Part shown: in pieces, positions 1 through 6,767 of the stretch
Position numbering within the stretch: the first letter of the stretch is position 1
How the letters are laid out: each line of letters starts with the position of its first letter
NCBI GenBank assembly: GCA_017463185.1
Contig: JAFTPS010000003.1
Coordinates: 91,113-138,025, forward strand
DNA: 46,913 nucleotides
Reading direction: 5' to 3'
Origin: Alphaproteobacteria bacterium
Lineage (GTDB): Bacteria; Pseudomonadota; Alphaproteobacteria; Rs-D84
Notes under the pieces: generated by a model
The model's database searches: none
Seen by the model: only the letters and a program-made list of their open reading frames with translations
Told to the model about the DNA's origin: nothing
Translations under genes and position numbers: made by a program

Positions 1-363
1 ACAAACAAACAGCAAACGAGTGTCGCCCGCGGTGGTCAGGGCTGCTGAAACCTCTTCTATCAAATAATCCCAACGGACATCAATGTATAAATCGGGGTCA
101 GTCAATAAAACATCTTCATCTGGGCTGACACGTGCCAATAAATAATCACGACAAACATCTATGTTTTTGGTAAAAAATTCAACCAACCCATCAGACGCAA
201 TTATGACTATATCTTTATCCTGGTCAATATGCTGTTCAATTGTGCCACTTAAATCACGGGACAAAGCCTGTAAACAGGGGTCAAGGTTAGCCATTGCGCC
301 CCCCCCCGTTATAAAAACGACCGATAAAATAAATAAAAATTTACACAATATATTTCTTATCAT
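1..363 (-). CDS. Secreted hypothetical protein, C-terminus beyond window
   Basis: The frame is open from an ATG at 363 to the left edge, so only about 120 N-terminal residues are visible. It begins with a signal-peptide-like stretch (MIRNILCKFLFILSVVF, then TGGGAMA) followed by a hydrophilic, Asp/Glu-rich region. The start codon overlaps the stop of the upstream gene as ATGA (360-363), so translational coupling with that gene is likely. A run of nine G residues (299-307, coding strand) encodes the Gly-Gly-Gly of the signal peptide and could be slippage-prone. I do not recognise the family. The existence of the gene is well supported by the coupling and signal peptide; its function is unknown. 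Confidence 0.7.
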   Translation of the reverse strand, partial: MIRNILCKFLFILSVVFITGGGAMANLDPCLQALSRDLSGTIEQHIDQDKDIVIIASDGLVEFFTKNIDVCRDYLLARVSPDEDVLLTDPDLYIDVRWDYLIEEVSAALTTAGDTRLLFVC

Positions 364-1295
364 TTTGGAAATGCCGCTATAATTCTGTTTATCAAAGATT
401 CTTTTTCACTGTCAGACAAGCCAGTTTTAGTTTCTGTTTCTTTACCAGATTTTGTGTCTTTACATTTTTCAGCATCGGGATATTTTTTGCAAAACTCTTC
501 CTGCGACAAAGCGGCTTCGTCGCGCAATCTTTGTAAATTTTTCTGACGGGTCAAATATTGTTCTTCGGTTTCTATTTTCATTGTTTTGTATGCAGAAGTA
601 CCCGCGTATGGTTCATAGCCAGCACTCGCGTTTTCCATACGCTCGGAAAAAGACAGGTCCGCATATGTCGCCGGAAATGCAGTATGTGCCAGCGATACAT
701 CGCCGGCACCATTTTGAGATTGCAGGTCTTTTAACTCTTGCTCTCGCGCTTTCATTTCAAGCATCCAATCTGGCGCATTTGGCTGGTATGGATTTTCAAT
801 TTGCAATGTTGGTGAATTTACATTTGGATTGGCAACCGTTGCCGACGGAAACGCCACAACACCGGTTGGCGCAGAATTGGCATACTGTTTTACATAACTG
901 TCAAATTCGGCGTCTATAAATCCAGAACAAGCGGTTGCATAATTATGCCCCGGAACTCGTGATAACTGGACCATAATGGATGGACGAACATCGGACAAAG
1001 TTGCACCAATGCAATTATTACGTGTAGCACACTCGGTCGCGACCAGACCACGAACTATGCGTTGACAGTCGGATGTTTCAACATCCACGCCCTGGACATA
1101 TACAGCCTGGGGCTTTTTTTGATTATATGGTGAATTTGGTGTCCAAAACGGATTAGAAGAATAATTCTGAACATTCTGAATAACGCCATATTTGCTCATT
1201 GGGGTCGTTGCGCTTTGCGCAACGCCAATGACAAATAGCAATGAGCAAAGAGCAGAGAGCAAAGATGGTAAAAATCTATTGAAATTTATTCTCAT
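360..1295 (-). CDS. Secreted hypothetical protein (311 aa)
   Basis: It has an N-terminal signal peptide of about 29 residues (hydrophobic LLSALCSLLFVIGVAQSA), which predicts export. The mature part has Cys residues near 77, 89, 94 and 118 and then a Pro/Asn-rich middle. A charged C-terminal third is Glu/Lys-rich and probably helical (for example KNLQRLRDEAALSQEEFCKK). The ATG has an AGGGA-type Shine-Dalgarno. It lies 23 bp downstream of the prepilin peptidase stop and overlaps the next gene by 4 bp, so the three form one operon. I do not recognise the family. The linkage to a prepilin peptidase makes a role in surface or pilus assembly conceivable, but this is inference only. Confidence 0.75.
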   Translation of the reverse strand: MRINFNRFLPSLLSALCSLLFVIGVAQSATTPMSKYGVIQNVQNYSSNPFWTPNSPYNQKKPQAVYVQGVDVETSDCQRIVRGLVATECATRNNCIGATLSDVRPSIMVQLSRVPGHNYATACSGFIDAEFDSYVKQYANSAPTGVVAFPSATVANPNVNSPTLQIENPYQPNAPDWMLEMKAREQELKDLQSQNGAGDVSLAHTAFPATYADLSFSERMENASAGYEPYAGTSAYKTMKIETEEQYLTRQKNLQRLRDEAALSQEEFCKKYPDAEKCKDTKSGKETETKTGLSDSEKESLINRIIAAFPK

Positions 1296-1318
1296 TCCAT
1301 TCCCTAAGTTTGCTTATA

Positions 1319-1789
1319 TTATAACAAAAACACAATTCCAATCAAAGCCAAAATTCCACCCAGTAAAAAGAATGGCGCAAATGGTATGTATTGTTGTTTT
1401 TTTGTGCGCGCCCAAACCGCCCCAGTCAGGCACGCAACGACCAATGCAATGGCCAATCCAGTCGCCCCCAGCCATAGACCACCAACGCCAATCAATTTTA
1501 TATCACCCATACCAATAGGGCTTAGCGCGTTTGAATCACGACGACGCAGGAAATAATCAAATACAAACCCAACCGTTGCCGACAGCGCATACCCAAATGC
1601 CCCACCAACGGCGGCGGCGGGTAATGAAATCGGGTATGGATAGAACGCCAGCAACAACAATCCCGTCAGCATAAGTGGGAACAAGTAAGCATCAGGGATA
1701 ATACGACGACGAAAATCGGCGGTGGCTATTCCCACCACACAAACCAATGCGACAACCACCAAAAATATAAAAAAGATGTTATAAATCAT
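1319..1789 (-). CDS. Prepilin peptidase (A24 family, CpaA/TadV type)
   Basis: This is an inner-membrane aspartic protease that cleaves type IV/Flp prepilin leaders. At 156 aa it matches the short, methylase-less TadV/CpaA form. The two family Asp motifs are visible: Asp25 in TADFRRRIIPD after the first membrane helix, and Asp96 in GMGDIKL. The remainder is about five hydrophobic helices. The ATG has a good GGGGG Shine-Dalgarno upstream. It is first in an operon with two secreted hypotheticals (360-1295 and 1-363). No pilin or secretion ATPase is in the window, so the substrate is unknown. Confidence 0.85.
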   Translation of the reverse strand: MIYNIFFIFLVVVALVCVVGIATADFRRRIIPDAYLFPLMLTGLLLLAFYPYPISLPAAAVGGAFGYALSATVGFVFDYFLRRRDSNALSPIGMGDIKLIGVGGLWLGATGLAIALVVACLTGAVWARTKKQQYIPFAPFFLLGGILALIGIVFLL

Positions 1790-1811
1790 ATTTTTCCCCC
1801 TTGCCTTTCGA

Positions 1812-1841
1812 TTCGGAACTATGCTACACTTGTACTATAAT
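1812..1841 (+). promoter_or_regulatory. Promoter of gcrA
   Basis: TTCGGA (1812-1817), 18-bp spacer, TATAAT (1836-1841). The ATG of gcrA is 21 bp further on and is preceded by AAGGA. Confidence 0.6.
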
Positions 1842-1862
1842 GAATAATAAGGATTTTGTAAA

Positions 1863-2471
1863 ATGAGTAAAGGTTGGGATAACGCAACACTAAAAAAGTT
1901 AAAGGCTTTGACAGGCAAAGGTTTGTCTACATCCGAGATTGGCAAACGCCTGGGGATGAGCAAAAACGCCATTGTTGGCAAACTGAACCGTTTGGGGTGG
2001 AATGCCAAGGCAACAGGGAATGTTGCCGACGCTGCAAAGGCCGAGTTAAAGAAAACCGCGCCTAAGACTGCCGCCGCGACCAAGAAAGCAACCGCGGTCA
2101 AAGCCTCCGCTAAAAAAGTAGCCACAGGCGCAAAAAAGCCCACGACTAAGGCTGCCGCTAAGGCCCCTGCTAAAAAAGTGGCTACGCAAAAAAAGCCGGC
2201 TGCAAAAGCCACAACGGCTAAGGCCACCACAAAGAAAGAGGCAACGCCCAAGGAAAGCAAGGCGAACGCGAAAACACTGGCGATGCATCAGCGGATTATT
2301 CAACATTCATTGGAAATGGCAAATCTGAAACCGAATCAGTGCCGTTGGCCAATTGGTGACCCGGATTCAGAACACTTTCATTTCTGTGGTGAAACGGTGT
2401 TTGTTGGCAAGCCTTATTGCTATGAACACTGTAAACAGGCATATCAATTTACGCCACCCAAGAAAAAATAA
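1863..2471 (+). CDS. gcrA: GcrA cell-cycle regulator
   Basis: GcrA is an alphaproteobacterial transcription factor that acts with sigma70 at promoters carrying methylated GANTC sites and drives cell-cycle genes. Residues 1-45 are the characteristic helix-turn-helix (WDNATLKKLKALTGKGLS, then TSEIGKRLGMSKNAIVGKL). Residues about 55-140 are a long Lys/Ala-rich linker of AKK/ATK repeats. The C-terminal part (about 160-198) holds the conserved CRWPIGDP motif with Cys/His residues (HFHFC, YCYEHC). At 202 aa it is somewhat long for the family because of the linker, which resembles histone H1-like tails. It is followed after 20 bp by the next gene, so the two are probably co-transcribed. Confidence 0.93.
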   Translation: MSKGWDNATLKKLKALTGKGLSTSEIGKRLGMSKNAIVGKLNRLGWNAKATGNVADAAKAELKKTAPKTAAATKKATAVKASAKKVATGAKKPTTKAAAKAPAKKVATQKKPAAKATTAKATTKKEATPKESKANAKTLAMHQRIIQHSLEMANLKPNQCRWPIGDPDSEHFHFCGETVFVGKPYCYEHCKQAYQFTPPKKK

Positions 2472-2491
2472 TCGCGCACGAGGGGAATATT

Positions 2492-4513
2492 ATGCCGAAC
2501 GAGAGAGAAATTTACATCGCGCCATTGACCGCAACCGAATATAACATTTCGGGCAATGTGTTTCGTGCGTACTATGACGCGGATGATAAATTAGTATTTA
2601 TCCTGGATTCCACCGATGCGCCGCAAAAGCCCAATGTTTTACTGGTAATAAATCCCGTTGGCGACCGCAAATGGGATGATATTTTGATGAATGACTATGG
2701 CGTGGATTTGGAAACCGTCCGTCCGAAAAAGGACAATAAATATCAAAAAATGGATATTGAATATGCAGGATTGGCGGAATACGACAATCTGATTGGCGCA
2801 TACAATAATGGTGCGGACTTAGCGGGCGCGTTGGCGGAACTGGAATCTTTCAAAAATGCGGCGGCAATACGCGCGGCAAATGAACGCAAAAGTGCGGCAA
2901 TTGATACAATATCAAAAGCCCGTACAACTATTGAAAAAACAAATGAGACTATTTCTGAATTACAGGCGCGTCTGAAAACACTACGTACCAGACTGGGGGC
3001 ACAGCGGCGCGAAATCGGCAAAGAGCCTACAAAGCAATCCGCGGCAAAAATATTGCGGACAGAATCACAGATTGATGCAACAAATGCTAAATTGGTGCGG
3101 GCAAGAAAACGATTGGAAAATGCACAGCACAGACTTGCCGCTGCCGAAGAAGAAATTGATGTGGCGGACGCTATTTTGGCAATGCTGAAAAAAGATAGCG
3201 AAAACCTGCCGGTGCGGATGGTAAGGAACGATATCGCCCCGGTTGACCCCGCCCCAGTACCAATGGCGACCGCCCCACAATTTACAGAAATTATCCCAGC
3301 ACAACCAAATGAACCAAAGGCAGATGATATGGCTGACGATGAAGTAAAACCACTGTTTGACAAAGACCCAGAAATTTTGGATGAAGAAATTGCATTCAAA
3401 CCGATTGAGTTTGACGCGCCTGCACCTGTTCAGCCGACACCAGTTGCGCCAATCGCAGATGTGTATTCTGAGCCTGCACCAGTACAACCATTGTCATTCT
3501 CGCCACCAACGTCAACTGCGCCTGTGTCTGATTTTGCGCCAATTGACGCGCCTGTGCTGGACACCATTACCACAGTTGATGCGCCTGTGACAGCTGAAAC
3601 CTTTGTCCCGACCCCAATTGTGGACGAAGTACCAGCACCACACCCCATACCGCAAAATGCGCCCGCGCCAGTTGCCCCCGTATCAACGGTGCCAGATGTG
3701 GCACCTGCACCGATTTCGTCGGACTTTCGTCCCGTATCCCCAATCAGTGGCACGTCCGTCGCACCCGCAGCACCCGTGCAACAACGTAAACCCGCTATGA
3801 TTTATTATGTGTTGCTGATTGTGTTGATTGCGCTGTCTATATTTACACTGTGGTTGTACCAAAAATCAACAAATGATACTGTGCCTGAACTGGGGGCAAA
3901 AACTCAGCCCGTGGCGACGACAGAGGCCCCCACATCAGTTGCGGACACAACAACCGCCGAAGCCCCAACACCGTTTATTGAAGCCGCGCCGGTTGCGGAA
4001 ACCGTGTCTGTGGAGTCCCCCACCGCGCCAGCTGTTGAACCAGAACCTGTTGAGCCAGAAGTTGTTGTGGGGGAAATTGAATCAATCCCAGTCACCCCAG
4101 CCAATGATGATATCCAGGTGGCCCAGGCAGTTGTGGAAACAGTGCCCGTCACACCAGCGGTGGCCGAAGAAACACCTGTTGCGGTAATTCCAACCGTGCC
4201 GACCGTGTCGCCATTTCTGGACGAAGAGCCAGTTGTAATCCCAAGCGAGGAAGAAATACTGGCCAGCAAACCGACATATAATGTATCGCAACAGGAAAAA
4301 ATGTTTGTTGCGGATACAGAATATGAAACCGATACCCCCACCGTTGTATCAGCCGAAGAAACAGTTATAACAGAGGAAGTTGATACCTGTGCCGACGGAA
4401 ATGCGCCCGATATGGATGGATGTTGCACGGGTGAAACACTGACTGATATGGGCGATGGCACATTTGCCTGTTGTGCAGAAAGCAATGGCGAATGTTTCCC
4501 ACCGATGATATAA
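2492..4513 (+). CDS. Large single-pass membrane protein with coiled coil, Pro-rich linker and Cys-rich tail
   Basis: This 673-aa protein is of unknown family. In order, residues 1-115 are a probably globular N-terminus and residues about 125-235 are a long coiled coil rich in Glu, Lys, Arg and Ala. Residues about 245-430 are a Pro/Ala/Val low-complexity region, and residues about 432-455 are one hydrophobic helix (YYVLLIVLIALSIFTLWLY). A second acidic Pro/Val-rich stretch follows, and then a C-terminal 42 residues with seven Cys (motifs CCTGET, CCAESNGEC). The Cys-rich tail suggests an oxidising, periplasmic C-terminus with the coiled coil inside, but topology is inferred. Shine-Dalgarno GAGGGGA precedes the ATG. 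It probably shares the gcrA transcript. A terminator follows directly. Confidence 0.8.
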   Translation: MPNEREIYIAPLTATEYNISGNVFRAYYDADDKLVFILDSTDAPQKPNVLLVINPVGDRKWDDILMNDYGVDLETVRPKKDNKYQKMDIEYAGLAEYDNLIGAYNNGADLAGALAELESFKNAAAIRAANERKSAAIDTISKARTTIEKTNETISELQARLKTLRTRLGAQRREIGKEPTKQSAAKILRTESQIDATNAKLVRARKRLENAQHRLAAAEEEIDVADAILAMLKKDSENLPVRMVRNDIAPVDPAPVPMATAPQFTEIIPAQPNEPKADDMADDEVKPLFDKDPEILDEEIAFKPIEFDAPAPVQPTPVAPIADVYSEPAPVQPLSFSPPTSTAPVSDFAPIDAPVLDTITTVDAPVTAETFVPTPIVDEVPAPHPIPQNAPAPVAPVSTVPDVAPAPISSDFRPVSPISGTSVAPAAPVQQRKPAMIYYVLLIVLIALSIFTLWLYQKSTNDTVPELGAKTQPVATTEAPTSVADTTTAEAPTPFIEAAPVAETVSVESPTAPAVEPEPVEPEVVVGEIESIPVTPANDDIQVAQAVVETVPVTPAVAEETPVAVIPTVPTVSPFLDEEPVVIPSEEEILASKPTYNVSQQEKMFVADTEYETDTPTVVSAEETVITEEVDTCADGNAPDMDGCCTGETLTDMGDGTFACCAESNGECFPPMI

Positions 4514-4540
4514 AAATCCCCCCAATTGGGGGATTTATTT
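4513..4540. terminator. Intrinsic terminator between convergent genes
   Basis: An AATCCCCC/GGGGGATT hairpin with a four-base loop is followed by T-rich sequence. It overlaps the stop of the 673-aa gene and serves the facing Cys-rich gene too. Confidence 0.8.
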
Positions 4541-5186
4541 AATTTGTGTAATAACAATTACTGGTATATTCATAAGTGCCCGTGGAATCTTCCATTTGAT
4601 CCCCGACGACAATATAGCACGATGTGATTGATGTACTGCCCGCGGCGGACGTTCCAGTCATTGAGTTGTCTGATGGACAAATTGTGCACCCAGATGTACC
4701 GTTTGTAGAACTGCCGTAATATCCCGCGGCACAACGATAGGACGTGGATGAATAACATGTATTGCAATCACATGTTCGGGTGACTTTCTTTTGATAACCC
4801 GTATTACCCGCAGACCAATATGCGTCCGATGTACAATCGGTGCAACCGTTGCAATCTTGTTTACAGTAATAGTATGTCATAGTAGAGCTAGAACTGCCAC
4901 ACCTAAAAGTGGCACTGGTCTGCGTTCTGGTATAGCCAACTTCGCAACTATTGCACGTGTACCATGTTGCATAATCTGTGCCGTTAGACCAACATTGTTT
5001 GCTGAGTCCCAATATAGTACACCCCGGCATAGTTCCATCCAGAGCATTCACGCCAGTCATTTGGGTTGATGATGTTGGGCAAAGCGTTGTGTCCGCAACC
5101 TGAGAACAATAGGCCGTTACGGCCAATCCACGTCCGGGTTCCAGTGTCAATATACCAATAGCACAATAAATAAAAATTTTTTTCAT
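4539..5186 (-). CDS. Secreted Cys-rich protein with ephrin-receptor-like GCC module (215 aa)
   Basis: The start is placed at the ATG (5186), ten bases after CAGGAG; a TTG nine bases upstream would be too close to that site. The N-terminus is a signal peptide (KKIFIYCAIGILTL). The mature protein has more than 20 Cys, mostly in CxxC pairs, and a CaaGYYG...CxxCP module near residues 150-190 that resembles GCC2/GCC3 repeats of eukaryotic receptors. It ends in TSNCYYTN, the tail shared by its four paralogues in this window. It is probably a disulfide-rich surface or secreted protein. Its own promoter and a long structured leader (5187-5424) with an internal terminator precede it, so expression is probably set by attenuation. 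Confidence 0.8.
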   Translation of the reverse strand: MKKIFIYCAIGILTLEPGRGLAVTAYCSQVADTTLCPTSSTQMTGVNALDGTMPGCTILGLSKQCWSNGTDYATWYTCNSCEVGYTRTQTSATFRCGSSSSTMTYYYCKQDCNGCTDCTSDAYWSAGNTGYQKKVTRTCDCNTCYSSTSYRCAAGYYGSSTNGTSGCTICPSDNSMTGTSAAGSTSITSCYIVVGDQMEDSTGTYEYTSNCYYTN

Positions 5187-5424
5187 TTTGTTCAATCTCC
5201 TGATTTTGTGTTAAACAAAAACCACCCAAAAATTTTGAGCGGTCAGGAGGTTCAGAACAATCCAACGAATTGCGTGCTTATTCAATATATTCGCAACCCT
5301 CCTGACACTGGGTCAGGAGTTTTTCATCGGAATAATAAAAAATAACACACATCGTGCGTCATAAGTATGTTTTCCGATGCGTTGGCAGAGGTTCTGACGC
5401 CTCATCACGACAAAACACCGTGAC
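5187..5424 (-). ncRNA. Structured 5' leader / candidate attenuator, copy 1
   Basis: This is the leader of the 4539-5186 gene, starting about 7 nt after its -10 box. In order along the transcript: hairpin P1 (TCACG/CGTGA) at the very 5' end, and long stem P2 (CATCGGAA at 5372-5379 with TTCCGATG at 5325-5332) with an inner stem ACGCAC/GTGTGT. Next is copy-1 CTCCTGACC (5311-5319) facing GTCAGGAG (5299-5306), and the conserved sequence GCGAATATATTGAATAAGC (5276-5294). Last are copy-2 CCTCCTGACC (5241-5250) and a terminator (arms 5237-5243 and 5221-5227, then a T run) just before the ribosome-binding site. Copy 2 shares three bases with the terminator arm, so pairing it with GTCAGGAG would open the terminator. 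The same layout occurs at 11113-11356 and 46469-46661 with compensatory changes. The ligand or trigger is unknown. Confidence 0.75.
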
Positions 5425-5430
5425 ATTATC

Positions 5431-5459
5431 ATTATGCAATATTAAACAGATAAGTTCAA
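5431..5459 (-). promoter_or_regulatory. Promoter of Cys-rich gene leader, copy 1
   Basis: On the minus strand TTGAAC (5459-5454), 17-bp spacer, CATAAT (5436-5431). The predicted transcript begins with hairpin P1. It sits immediately after the stop codon of the M48 protease gene. Confidence 0.65.
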
Positions 5460-5465
5460 CAAAAT

Positions 5466-6767
5466 TTACCGTAATATGTCGGTGGTTTTGATATATTCGG
5501 GGGTGGACTTTTTTAATTTTTTCTGGGCGCGGGTGGCGTATTGTTTGGCGCGAGTCGTGTCGCCCTGGGCGGCATAAAATTCCGCCATAGCCCAATCGGC
5601 ACGTCCTGGGTCCATATCGCCATAGGCACGCGACAAAACCCAATATGTAAATGGTGCGGGGGCGTGTAATAATGCACGCTTGCATAATTCAATTGCACGG
5701 TAAATATCATCGGGGCGTTTTCGTTCGGTCAGAACCAGGGCCAGGGCCGTTTGAATTTGGGGTGCTTCATCCGACAGGGATAAAGATTTTTCATATGCAG
5801 AAATACTGTCATCATAATGGCCAAACTGATATTCTATATCACCCAATAATTCATAAAAATATGGGTTCTTAGGATTACGAGCAATCAATGTTCTGATTCC
5901 AACAAGCGCACCGTCCAGATTCCCACCACGCATATTGGCAATCGCGCGCGCATACAATGCTGGGTCAGATTTATCCGAATACGGATACAGTTCACGCACA
6001 CGCGACGGGGTATCCAGATAGCCCACCAATTTAGCGCGTACCAATTCATATGCGCGTGTCCAACGTTCCCCTTGCGCAGCGTCCGCCACATAATCGGGTG
6101 CAATGTTCGCAATACGGGCACGAACATTGTTTAATCGTTCGGTTGTCAATGGGTGGTTTACACGATTTGGATTTACGCGTGATTCCGCCGCACCGGTTAA
6201 ATCCCGCATTTGTTCAAACACCGTGATAAATCCGTTCGGGTTCAGTCCAGCCCGCACCATTAAATCCACCCCCAGATTGTCGGCTATGCGTTCTTCGTCA
6301 CGGGAAAACGCCAACATAGATTGCTGTGCAACACCAGACGAACCAGCCAATACCCCTGCCCCCAATGACGGATTTCCACCAGCGACCATAAGCCCCACCC
6401 CCAACGCCTGAATCAGCATAGTACGACGCAATTCGGCATCCATTCGTGCGGACATTTGTGCCATATGCCCCCCCAATGTGTGCCCCATTTCGTGGGCAAT
6501 TACAGCCTGGAAAGCGTCGGGGGTACGAATCTGGGTCAACAGGCCGGTGTAAATATAAATATCCTCGCCCCCCATAACAAAGGCGTTAAAGTCATCATCA
6601 TTTATAATATGAATTTTGAACCTATTGTCGGGAACATCGGCCGCACGTGCAATTGGCGCAACCAATTCAGTCAATAAATTTTCCGTTTCCGTATCATTTA
6701 CAAATGATGCGCCATGTGCAAAATTTACACAAAGCGCGACCAGTAAAAATATCAATATTCTAGGCAC
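5466..6767 (-). CDS. Periplasmic M48 metalloprotease with TPRs (BepA/YfgC-like)
   Basis: This is a zinc metalloprotease of the COG4783 type, whose characterised member BepA maintains outer-membrane protein assembly. An N-terminal signal peptide (ILIFLLVALCVNFAHGA) puts it in the periplasm. The zinc motif HEMGH is at residues 92-96, and the third ligand region is SRDEERIADNLG near 148-160. Residues about 250-420 form TPR-like helical repeats. At 433 aa it is close to family length. Its start overlaps the end of recG by 8 bp, so it is translated from the recG transcript. All active-site motifs are intact. Confidence 0.9.
   Translation of the reverse strand: MPRILIFLLVALCVNFAHGASFVNDTETENLLTELVAPIARAADVPDNRFKIHIINDDDFNAFVMGGEDIYIYTGLLTQIRTPDAFQAVIAHEMGHTLGGHMAQMSARMDAELRRTMLIQALGVGLMVAGGNPSLGAGVLAGSSGVAQQSMLAFSRDEERIADNLGVDLMVRAGLNPNGFITVFEQMRDLTGAAESRVNPNRVNHPLTTERLNNVRARIANIAPDYVADAAQGERWTRAYELVRAKLVGYLDTPSRVRELYPYSDKSDPALYARAIANMRGGNLDGALVGIRTLIARNPKNPYFYELLGDIEYQFGHYDDSISAYEKSLSLSDEAPQIQTALALVLTERKRPDDIYRAIELCKRALLHAPAPFTYWVLSRAYGDMDPGRADWAMAEFYAAQGDTTRAKQYATRAQKKLKKSTPEYIKTTDILR

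Noticed and set aside
1835..2306. Long minus-strand frames opposite gcrA
   Set aside because: They are shadows of the Lys/Ala-rich linker codons and have no similarity or ribosome-binding site.
3065..4291. Several minus-strand frames opposite the 673-aa gene
   Set aside because: Low-complexity shadows of the Pro/Ala/Val-rich coding sequence.
4791..5069. Plus-strand frame opposite the Cys-rich gene
   Set aside because: Shadow frame with no start context; the minus frame has signal peptide and Cys pattern.
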